Source: Cellvibrio japonicus Ueda107 (GTDB lineage Bacteria; Pseudomonadota; Gammaproteobacteria; Pseudomonadales; Cellvibrionaceae). Taken from it: 64,000 bases of DNA. The stretch is from NCBI RefSeq assembly GCF_000019225.1, contig NC_010995.1:3914501-3978500 (forward strand), read 5' to 3'. This document shows positions 53,101 through 58,866 of the stretch, piece after piece; position 1 is the stretch's first letter; every line of letters starts with the position of its first letter. Under the pieces are notes generated by a model. The model had not been told where the DNA came from. It saw nothing but the letters and a program-made list of their open reading frames with translations, and made no database searches. A program made the position numbers and the translations under genes.

Positions 53101-53898
53101 ATTCCAGGAACCATTACTGTTTTTAGCTGATATCGCTAACGCTGAACGGCTATAGTTTGTAAGTGCCACTAGATCCAGTGGATTTTTATGGGTCATTTTC
53201 TTAAATGATGGATCCAGCAGTTGCACTGTTCCTGCAACATTCACACTTAACCAGACATGTAAAAATGCCACACTGGATACAGCGCCGGCATAATCACAAT
53301 CTGCCGAGAATGTACCATTGACCTCTGCCGGAATACCGCCATTAGCCAATAAACGGCATGCCTCACGCGCCGTATTAATCCCAGTCCATACCTGAAACTG
53401 TTCCCCGGTCAAGGTAGCCTTGCCCAATACATAATTAGCACTGATAGATTTTGCAGCCAGCAAATCACGCAACAACTGTGCTTGATCAAAAGGTGTTCCT
53501 GATTTATCCAGTAATGCTCCAAAACCTCCTTTACTCAATCCAAAACGGAACTCCGGTGCGATCTCACTTTTCACATAAGCATAAGCATGGGCAATATAAC
53601 TGGCATTAACCAAGCCAGAACTATTACGTTCTGCCATCAACTCAATACTATCTGCTAATGCAATAATATCTCGGGAAATTTCTGCTCGACCGAAATCACC
53701 CCGATTAGCACTGCCTGGTGAGGAATATAATAAAGTCCCCTCTGCCAGAGAAACCAGTTTTCCTTGCCCCAACTTGACTCCACCCGCCCATGTTGCACTA
53801 CACAACGCAAACAGGAATAACGCACCCATTGTAACTTTTAAAAAAGAACAGATTTTTTTCAGAAAAGCAAAATAACTTGACAACACCATGTGCGCCAT
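47152..53898 (-). CDS. Giant RHS-repeat toxin with transglutaminase-like N-terminus and HNH-like tip
   Basis: This 2248-residue secreted protein has a leader ending ATWA (about residue 38). A transglutaminase-like domain follows (about 60-250) with a plausible triad: Cys in NTAREACRLLANGG, His in AFLHVWLSV and Asp in LLDPSFKKM. A long region without repeats reaches about residue 1080. YD/RHS repeats then run to a canonical core end (RYYDPGLGRFLQTDPIG and NDPLNKIDPTGK). The variable tip of about 150 residues begins with a Lys/Glu coiled segment and contains MDGHHEPS and NPDNITFMEKADHQAKH, resembling an HNH/endonuclease VII-type GHH nuclease (inference). The tip ends in an unusual hydrophobic tail. 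It probably delivers a DNA-damaging tip into competitors. Base composition is AT-richer than the enzyme genes, a sign of transfer. Confidence 0.88.
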   Translation of the reverse strand: MAHMVLSSYFAFLKKICSFLKVTMGALFLFALCSATWAGGVKLGQGKLVSLAEGTLLYSSPGSANRGDFGRAEISRDIIALADSIELMAERNSSGLVNASYIAHAYAYVKSEIAPEFRFGLSKGGFGALLDKSGTPFDQAQLLRDLLAAKSISANYVLGKATLTGEQFQVWTGINTAREACRLLANGGIPAEVNGTFSADCDYAGAVSSVAFLHVWLSVNVAGTVQLLDPSFKKMTHKNPLDLVALTNYSRSALAISAKNSNGSWNISGLNNALNGIAQTYYQNVKNNYPNQSSLDVLGGNTITEKIVNATAGDLTGLAYSGQQINSVESIPDRLRTKLTLSQLSTPNNTVSPKVFNFFADETYGATISFAPPAHANAYDYDNIYCHMVFDGLTEVHRSYLQFASMVVEVKVDHPYLSANEAGTTSSYMDNTSRFLLNCRMPNTLVLGLGNAGKALAERHQQQAKETRYTSSFGAENGNPILSDFAMGWQQIIPVASEYLYEQTQRTQFVAALGKANIEHHHTVGLASTLVKIDKPAGGVASVSQQSLELSLDAAMSYTPKEPINVLYPDDIQNIPPQVVSTSGCTWNLVHSQSGVVAVYQLSCYGIIKTITYSGSTQNCSLTAGAGYNVSGNCNNFVVTQNTTLQASQAYPANPIRSGVGRALSWLLASLEGEVTQRINGGVDAYSTTHRFAWGVANDVSFGQYSGGATIPRPNVTIFTAPETSAGTTISINLEQSGGVIADKMVEVATAYKNKGYKIIMPGVAVMGPGEFVWSRFYNSCTGCVAGYNYVADLGMQYGSAMYAENNQTGDYVHYMVDYFGMNRGGGSGTRAAPTLDGGKLEAPKPDSRQKIEHGVQKNTGDVAYNFNSIISVGPEFPYGLSADIAIKTKRGEPEFTATLTPGTNTGLWKRIERQFEVTNAGSASFVSDSINLLGKRTPLEASYAVAAVMALLDISHSGRQDLHVFNALIAKWLADQVLESTVNISSPNGSDEYVRHADGYFYAKPGSPESVTVSLTRNLAPSGVGQSCNLSTSSPPNPNDIEWLRSGYSRIIIGDVVRTLKNGDKEKYNARSYVTSRFDCSAKNPWHPLVQYSNNKGVEVNYTYNGFKQLTAISNNLGRTLSFVHGGHPDTGYNLTINSGSRSASVSENISENSIAITKSDGKQWIAKLANPAQAGKLILHGQALEAIYSPEDTDNPIVQYHYNNLWQVTAVDLRKNESSNWNNAYRWGVLPGYANIEVDIADSKTIDYFDNTGNTVYQKDAMNHFTVTAHDNTHRAVDRRIFESSVALRAISNLAHPWPSDLPGYTAYNGSFSKREVFQYDASSNITKEMLYPKIGAPDADQPLVISRTWQPVYNLLKTETFRYAEGTTSQVSVTNQYNVTTGVLEQSTNHATGLTTNYENYWMGLPKLIKESSVRHIALTYDSYGNLTNYTVQKPDGSGKITTTAEYNDAVYGNIGNVSKLTDPNGNVTRAQYNADRSLKFRWDAQNTKTTFGYTLGGQLNSILVDGNARTSEVTAGYNPLGWMVWLKDADGDTQYFDYDARGLLEKSTDPMGRARRYDYNRAGQLICQRDGWGTGLQRTYKHLQYNALGLVTAYNSADSDPNSDCVLDNTNKQTTVQYNAYGQLWKTTFPNESPHGITYEQFEYWPGGGVKTKVNRRGETVSYTYKNSNANPSLVDVKTVGAGSSLYTVNYTSYDVFGKPTAISQTGLNPNTLTFTYDYADRGVTESSQKIGSSGVVRKVINRYDAAGNRSEIVWPDNYTVKYVYDALNRIDQVNAGSLKLADYDYDDLGNLDKVTYGNGAVSDYQIQKDGDLDFIEHKFVGGSNNVKYTYSFNTAAQLISTSLSNRSFHWRAPSTTEKLYGVNKLNQYTSVGGVAFNYDKAGNLTTGQLGTFQYDAENRLLQANIGAAGPQGALVANYTYDANGRRTQKTVVKGGVSTITDYLSDGDHEIAEYAANTSTPSKRFIYGKNVDEIIAMQDVAANTYSYAHRNHQGSVIAVSNASGQVTSNNIYTYSPYGEVNSAAGFPFRYTGRRLDPETGLYYYRARYYDPGLGRFLQTDPIGYKDQMNLYAYVGNDPLNKIDPTGKNAKKPFLKEAAKELRKEAKRQIKNAKAQGRREALKQERQQLKETGESKSNLSDDRKTELLETGKLKNMDGHHEPSVSSGKTLEEKIDIAKNPDNITFMEKADHQAKHAENGGTQVPIGAIALGVIADGLDLLSQIPDPTIIFSVPKVGCAELNCPSE

Positions 53899-53992
53899 CC
53901 CAATTCATTATGACTATTTAAATATATCTGCCATGCACATACAGCAGCTTTTGGATATCCTATCTACCAGGAGTTACCTGCAACATTAATAA

Positions 53993-54769
53993 TTAATCAA
54001 CACCTTTAACTTCTCCTGACTGGCGACGATTATCCTCTGCATCCAATGTATAGGATTGCACTACGCCATCTGAAGATTCCATGCGAATTAAACGACCAAG
54101 ATCATCATAGAAAAAATTTTCCGTTACCGGCCCACTCACTTGATTTAAATTGTATGGTTTATCACTTAGCAGGCCATTGTAATTAGATAAATACACCTGC
54201 GCATTAACCACTACATCAGCTCTGCCATCAGCATTAACATCCTGCAGGCTGAAAGAAAAAGAACGATCACTAAAGTTGGGCTTACCTGTTTCATATGCAT
54301 ATATCGCTGCAACCAATGGTAAATCAGCACTCCCCGATGCCAATAACAAAGCCGGGGCATAATTATCGGCACCGCGCAACAGTACACTGGTAAAGCCATT
54401 TAGGTTATCACGCCAATACAGCACATCCGTCGAGATTCCCAGGCCACTATTACTAGCAGTCGCTAAACGTAATTTACCCAGAGTAATCATATTCATTAAC
54501 TGAGCATCAGTGAGCTTGAGTGCAGCAGCAGGCGAATAACCATTACCCTCACGATAGATAGAATAGCTGGGAGTACCGGCAATCAATAATGGCGTTATTA
54601 CATCACCGTGTAAGAGTACAAATTGGTTTTTACCATGGAAGTAATAATCGGCAAAACCATCATTATTCAAATCACCGATATAAACGTCATAGCGGTTCGG
54701 TGTAAATTCTGCTGCAGAAAGGTAAGCAGAAGTAAAACTTAGTATTAATAGTGGATACAATTTTTTCAT
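53993..54769 (-). CDS. Secreted FG-GAP/VCBS protein with a single RHS-like repeat
   Basis: This 258-residue protein starts at MKKLYPLLIL (54769) with a signal peptide ending YLSAAE; longer in-frame starts exist at 54838 and 54799. It has FG-GAP-like Asp-rich calcium loops (DLNNDGFADYYF and DVNADGRADVVV) and ends in one YD repeat (FFYDDLGRLIRMESSDG). It lies 94 bases upstream of the giant RHS gene on the same strand. The combination looks like a truncated or split SpvB/TcB-like upstream part of an RHS toxin, possibly a chaperone or cocoon lid, or a remnant after loss of the rest of a repeat protein. Confidence 0.7.
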   Translation of the reverse strand: MKKLYPLLILSFTSAYLSAAEFTPNRYDVYIGDLNNDGFADYYFHGKNQFVLLHGDVITPLLIAGTPSYSIYREGNGYSPAAALKLTDAQLMNMITLGKLRLATASNSGLGISTDVLYWRDNLNGFTSVLLRGADNYAPALLLASGSADLPLVAAIYAYETGKPNFSDRSFSFSLQDVNADGRADVVVNAQVYLSNYNGLLSDKPYNLNQVSGPVTENFFYDDLGRLIRMESSDGVVQSYTLDAEDNRRQSGEVKGVD

Positions 54770-54922
54770 TTTTTGTCCATTTTTTAACTGGTGCTCCATT
54801 TTTATATTCAATACTCTATTAAATATAAAAAAGCTCAATATTGAATTAACTCAAAGAGGGCTTATCTAGCCGATAAAAATCAGTACTGATAACTACCATT
54901 GGAACCACACAGGATCTAATAA

Positions 54923-54955
54923 CTTCCCACAAGGACCATGAGTCCTTGCGGGAAG
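54923..54955 (-). terminator. Terminator of the AgmX/ExbB/ExbD operon
   Basis: CTTCCC-A-CAAGGAC and GTCCTTG-C-GGGAAG form a 14-step hairpin with one mismatch, just after the AgmX-like stop codon. Read on the minus strand it is followed by TTATTAGAT, a weak T run. Confidence 0.6.
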
Positions 54956-54970
54956 GGCGTGAATTATCAC

Positions 54971-55942
54971 TTATTGCGGCAGGAAATCAAATGTCTGGTT
55001 GATCGTTGTGCGTATTACATTGGATGCGGGGAAGGTAATCAATTTAATACGGCTCAGGATTCTTGATTCCAAATCGGCATCGCCCAATTCGCTGGATACC
55101 AGGCTGGCTTCGACAATGCGGCCATTGGGATCGATGACAATCTTGACCACCATTTTTCCCTGAAGCGCAGCATTTTGGCGCAGCGCGCGATTGTAGATTG
55201 AATAGATAGCGCCTTTATGCTGCTCCATGATTTTACGGATTTCTTCCTCGCTGCGCCCGGCGCCACCACCGCCATCGCTGTTACCCGGTTTTGCCTGCGC
55301 CGCCTGCTTGGCAGATTCCGCCAGGGTGCTGGTGACCTTGGTATTTTCCCGACCGGACAATGCCGTACCGCCGGTATCGCGGCTCAGGGCAGCGCTGTTG
55401 ATGCCGCCACTGGCGACCTTGGCACCACTGTTAATCATGCTGCGATCAACCTGTGCTGCTTCGCCGGTGCTGTTAGTCACCGTGGTTGCCGCTGTCTCGA
55501 TTGCAGAGGTTTGCAGCATCTCCCGCATTTCGGCCAAGTCATCCTTAAATTGCATGACACCGGCACTTTGTGCCTGCTCACGCGCTTTTTCGATGGCTTC
55601 TTTCGGTGGCTGCTTAACCGGCTCCCTGGGTTTTTCGACGGGTTTTGGCTCAGGCTTTTTTTCTTCGACTGGTTTGGGCTCCGGCTTTTTCTCTTCCACT
55701 TTGGGCGGCTCTACCGGCTTGGGCGGAGGTAACTCCTGCTTTTCCAGGATGACCCGCGCCAACTGTGGCGGTAGTTTTTCCTTTTCATCGCGTGAAATTT
55801 CCGGCAGATCTACCAGCGTCACAATCACACTGGCCACTAACATAACAACCGCGCAAATACCCAGGATTTTGTTGTAGCGCCGATCATCATCAATCGATGA
55901 ACTCCAGGGCAATTCCAGTTGGGGCATGATTAGCATCGCCAT
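54971..55942 (-). CDS. AgmX/TonB-like energy transducer
   Basis: This 323-residue inner membrane protein has a short cytoplasmic N-terminus and one membrane segment (ILGICAVVMLVASVIVTLV). A Pro/Glu/Lys-rich rod follows (EKKPEPKPVEEKKPEPKPVE), as in TonB/TolA-type spanners, then an Ala/Ser/Thr-rich linker, and the C-terminal AgmX/PglI-type domain (IYSIYNRALRQNAALQGKMV, VKIVIDPNGRIVEASLV). GGAGG lies 6 bases before the ATG at 55942, overlapping the ExbD stop region. With ExbB and two ExbD proteins upstream it should convert proton flow into mechanical work on periplasmic or outer membrane partners; the TPR proteins of the same operon are the obvious candidates. Confidence 0.85.
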   Translation of the reverse strand: MAMLIMPQLELPWSSSIDDDRRYNKILGICAVVMLVASVIVTLVDLPEISRDEKEKLPPQLARVILEKQELPPPKPVEPPKVEEKKPEPKPVEEKKPEPKPVEKPREPVKQPPKEAIEKAREQAQSAGVMQFKDDLAEMREMLQTSAIETAATTVTNSTGEAAQVDRSMINSGAKVASGGINSAALSRDTGGTALSGRENTKVTSTLAESAKQAAQAKPGNSDGGGGAGRSEEEIRKIMEQHKGAIYSIYNRALRQNAALQGKMVVKIVIDPNGRIVEASLVSSELGDADLESRILSRIKLITFPASNVIRTTINQTFDFLPQ

Positions 55943-55943
55943 A

Positions 55944-56465
55944 CTAGCCCTCCCCTGCTTCATCGGCGCTTACCTCTTTTTGGGTAACGGCCAAAGAGAT
56001 ATCGCGATATTCCGCCCCGGCACAGGTCGCCATGATTTTTTTCAAAAGATGGTAGGGGACTTTTTGATCCGCCATGATCGTCACCGGACGCCCGGTAATT
56101 TGTTGATCGGCTTTTAGCGGGCCGGCCTTTTGTGCCTGGTATTTCAGCTCTTCCGTCAGGGGAGCAAATTGATCGGCGGTGTCTGCTGTCAATGCCGCGA
56201 TACTGCCCACACTGCGGCCGCCAACAATGACATCCGTTGCGCTGACCAACACCACCAGGTTATCTTCCGGGAGCTGGTCGGAAACGGAGGCGGGCAGCTT
56301 GATACTTTTATCCGTTTGCAATACTTCGACATCGCCGGAATTTACCAATAGGAAAAATACCAGGATGGTGAAAATATCCATCAGCGAAACCAGGTTAAGC
56401 TTGGGTACCTGGTTCAGGCGGCGGTGATGCTTGGCCATGCGTTTGGCACGCAGGGATTGTTTCAT
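55944..56465 (-). CDS. ExbD/TolR-family protein, second copy
   Basis: This 173-residue protein has one membrane helix (LVSLMDIFTILVFFLLVNSG, where the Asp is the conserved proton-carrying residue) and a periplasmic TolR-like domain (LVVLVSATDVIVGGRSVG, ITGRPVTIMADQKVPYHLLK). It starts in a 4-base ATGA overlap with the other ExbD gene and ends directly before the AgmX-like gene. It is a stator component together with ExbB. Confidence 0.9.
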   Translation of the reverse strand: MKQSLRAKRMAKHHRRLNQVPKLNLVSLMDIFTILVFFLLVNSGDVEVLQTDKSIKLPASVSDQLPEDNLVVLVSATDVIVGGRSVGSIAALTADTADQFAPLTEELKYQAQKAGPLKADQQITGRPVTIMADQKVPYHLLKKIMATCAGAEYRDISLAVTQKEVSADEAGEG

Positions 56466-57007
56466 TGCACACCTCCCGCGGAACCCACTGCCGATGTAGA
56501 ACCACCGGGGGCAGGCGCATCGCCCAATGCAATTTCAGGAAACAATTCTGCATTTACCACATTGGCGGCGACCACCGCTTTGAATGAGCGCGCCGTATCC
56601 ATAGTGCTGACCAGGGTTTGGTAGTCTGTGTCTTTTTCGGAAAGGATGTAGATATCTTTTTTATCCACCCCCTTATCTTGTAACAGGCGTTTGGTTTCCT
56701 GCAAAACACTGGATAGCATTTTGTAGTCATAATCGCCCTCGGAGTTTTTTTCTATCCACTTCAGCTTAATGCCTGCCGGATAGTTCACCTCAAACTTGTC
56801 TGCACGAATGATCACCTCCAACTGCTGGGGAGGTTCTTCCGTTGCCGGGGTACTGGAATCTGCCAGGTCGGGCAGTTTTAAATCCAGCACTGTCGTGCGC
56901 GAGAGCACCATGCTCATCAACAACACCGGCACCAGAATGATCATCAGATTCATAAAGGAGGTGATGTCGAGATCCTGCTCTTCTTTGTATCGCCGTTTAA
57001 TACGCAT
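56462..57007 (-). CDS. ExbD/TolR-family protein, first copy
   Basis: This 181-residue protein begins MRIKRRYKEEQDLDITSFMN. Its membrane helix (MNLMIILVPVLLMSMVL) differs from the second copy: the usual Asp is seen in DLDITSFMN just before it. The periplasmic domain follows (LEVIIRADKFEVNYPAG, KDIYILSEKDTDYQTLVSTM). Two different ExbD subunits in one operon are typical of specialised Tol-like motors such as AglR/AglS/AglV of Myxococcus. The chosen start skips 7 codons of open frame upstream. Confidence 0.88.
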   Translation of the reverse strand: MRIKRRYKEEQDLDITSFMNLMIILVPVLLMSMVLSRTTVLDLKLPDLADSSTPATEEPPQQLEVIIRADKFEVNYPAGIKLKWIEKNSEGDYDYKMLSSVLQETKRLLQDKGVDKKDIYILSEKDTDYQTLVSTMDTARSFKAVVAANVVNAELFPEIALGDAPAPGGSTSAVGSAGGVQ

Positions 57008-57063
57008 AACTTCTAGTCCTCTGACCAATTTACAGAGCGTAAACCCAACCTTTCCCAGGGAAC

Positions 57064-57744
57064 TTATGGCTTGGGTGCAGAGCTAGCAGCGGTATCTTGT
57101 GTACGGGTACGGGGAGTCACCTCTTGTACATGGGCGATGATATTCAGGCATTTCACGCCGGCCATTTCCAGGCTGTCGATAATTTCTGTTGTTTTACTTT
57201 GCAGCATGGAATGGATTAACAACAGGGGAATCGCCGAAATCAAACCAAAGGCGGTAGTATTCATCGCAACCGCGATAGAGGAGGACAACAGTGCTGCCTT
57301 TTCTGCCGGATCGGCATTGGCTACAGCGGTAAAGGCGGCAATCAAACCAATAATGGTACCGAGTAACCCAAGCAGGGTGGAAATGTTGGCCAGGGTGGCC
57401 AGGTAAGCGGTGCGTTTTTCCAGGCGCGGCATGGCCTCCATAACACCTTCCTCCATCGCCAGTTCAATATCATCGCGACGCGGTGATTGCGACATGCGCA
57501 CCACACCTGCAGCAATAATTCGGGCAATGGGTGCACCCGTGGATTTGCTCAGGTTGATCACCCCGGCGTAATCTTTTTTATGCAACAGCGGCAGGATGCG
57601 ATTGAATGCCTGGCGGTTAGCACTTTTAGCGGCAGTGAGCACTAACCAGCGCTCTATTGCAATCGCAATCCCCACAACCAGCACAATGGCAATAGGGTAC
57701 ATAAAGCTGCCGCCGTCTTGGAAAAAACGAATCAAGGTATCCAT
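57064..57744 (-). CDS. ExbB/TolQ/MotA-family proton channel
   Basis: This 226-residue inner membrane protein has three membrane helices: GSFMYPIAIVLVVGIAIAIE, LATLANISTLLGLLGTIIGL and TTAFGLISAIPLLLIHSML. The loop motifs (MEEGVMEAMPRLEKRTAYLA, AFTAVANADPAEKAALL) are the standard MotA/TolQ/ExbB signature. It forms the proton channel with the two ExbD proteins encoded next. The start MDTLIRFFQDGG at 57744 fits the family start. Confidence 0.92.
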   Translation of the reverse strand: MDTLIRFFQDGGSFMYPIAIVLVVGIAIAIERWLVLTAAKSANRQAFNRILPLLHKKDYAGVINLSKSTGAPIARIIAAGVVRMSQSPRRDDIELAMEEGVMEAMPRLEKRTAYLATLANISTLLGLLGTIIGLIAAFTAVANADPAEKAALLSSSIAVAMNTTAFGLISAIPLLLIHSMLQSKTTEIIDSLEMAGVKCLNIIAHVQEVTPRTRTQDTAASSAPKP

Positions 57745-57791
57745 AACACGTTGCCTCAACAAATATTCATGGTGATGTAAAAATTGATGCC

Positions 57792-58142
57792 CTACTCAGG
57801 CGATTTATCGCTATCCAGTTCGCCAGCGGCTTCCAGATTGCGCAGTAATTCTTCGCGCTCTACATGGCCAAACACAGCATCCTGTTGCGAACCCAGCATT
57901 TCCATATCCAGCTCGGGCGTCGCAGGTGATTGCCAGGGCATGATATACAGCACGCGCGGCTGTTCCTGGTTTCCGGTCACTGTGGTGCGCAGGTTAATCG
58001 TTGCCGAGTCAATCGTTTTTGGGGAGGACTCTGCTGCAGGCGCTTGTGCCGCAGCCGATGAGGCTGACGATGGCTGTGCCAACACAGGGACCGACAGCAT
58101 GATGGATAACAGCCCTGGGAAAATAAGCCTATCAGTTTTCAT
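57792..58142 (-). CDS. Small exported protein of unknown function in the Tol-like operon
   Basis: This 116-residue protein has a signal peptide (IFPGLLSIMLSVPVLAQ), an Ala/Ser-rich low-complexity stretch, and a short core (TINLRTTVTGNQEQPRVLYIMPWQ) with an acidic tail. It was not recognised. It overlaps the upstream TPR lipoprotein gene by 11 bases and precedes ExbB by 47 bases, so it is a conserved-looking operon member rather than a chance frame. Confidence 0.7.
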   Translation of the reverse strand: MKTDRLIFPGLLSIMLSVPVLAQPSSASSAAAQAPAAESSPKTIDSATINLRTTVTGNQEQPRVLYIMPWQSPATPELDMEMLGSQQDAVFGHVEREELLRNLEAAGELDSDKSPE

Positions 58143-58866
58143 CCACCGGCTCCTCCGCTACAGGCTCGGCGACTGTCGGCGCCGCTTTAGGCTTTGGCGT
58201 AATCCCAAGGCGACGCTGCAAATCCGCAATCCAGGAATTCACCTGTTTATCATTATCGCCAACCAATTGCTGGTAAGCCTCGTAATGGGGCAAGGCCTCC
58301 TGCTGCTTACCCATGTAGAGATCGTACAAGATGGCGATATTTTTGTGGCTTTCCGGATGCCAGGGCCACACACTCAACGCTTTGCGGTAATTGCTTTCTG
58401 CGGCCGCAAATTCCCCTTTCTCCCGTTGCAAAAGCGCCAGGGCATTATAGGCATCAAGATTGGTGTGATTAACTTCAATTGCCCGGGTAAATGCCTGTTC
58501 GGCGCGCGCAGTATCATTTTGCGCGCGATAGACAAATCCCAGATTCAAATAGGCACCGGATAGCTTGGGATTTTCCGCAATAACCTGCTGTAACAATGTC
58601 TCTGCCTGCGCCCATTGTTTGTTGCGCATAGCGCTTGTCGCCTGCTCGAAACGCTGGACAAGCTGACGACCTAATGCGGGTTTATTGTGCATATAGGGAT
58701 TAGGTAACACAGGGCCGGGCGGCAAAATACTGGCACCGGCCGCAGCGACAGGCCCCTCGTCTGCTGCCGTTTTTGTGCGCGATGGCTTGTTACCCGGTGT
58801 GGATGAACAGGCACCTAACAACAGCGCCAGCAACAGTAGCGCACTGAGGGCCTTAATGGATTTCAT
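58132..58866 (-). CDS. TPR lipoprotein
   Basis: This 244-residue lipoprotein has a leader ending with the lipobox LLGAC. TPR units run from about 75 to 200 (AQAETLLQQVIAENPKLSGA, YLNLGFVYRAQNDTARAEQA, YNALALLQREKGEFAAAESN). It is predicted to be anchored to the inner or outer membrane and to serve as a protein-protein scaffold. It overlaps the large TPR gene upstream by 14 bases and the small exported protein gene downstream by 11, showing tight coupling. Confidence 0.88.
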   Translation of the reverse strand: MKSIKALSALLLLALLLGACSSTPGNKPSRTKTAADEGPVAAAGASILPPGPVLPNPYMHNKPALGRQLVQRFEQATSAMRNKQWAQAETLLQQVIAENPKLSGAYLNLGFVYRAQNDTARAEQAFTRAIEVNHTNLDAYNALALLQREKGEFAAAESNYRKALSVWPWHPESHKNIAILYDLYMGKQQEALPHYEAYQQLVGDNDKQVNSWIADLQRRLGITPKPKAAPTVAEPVAEEPVDEN

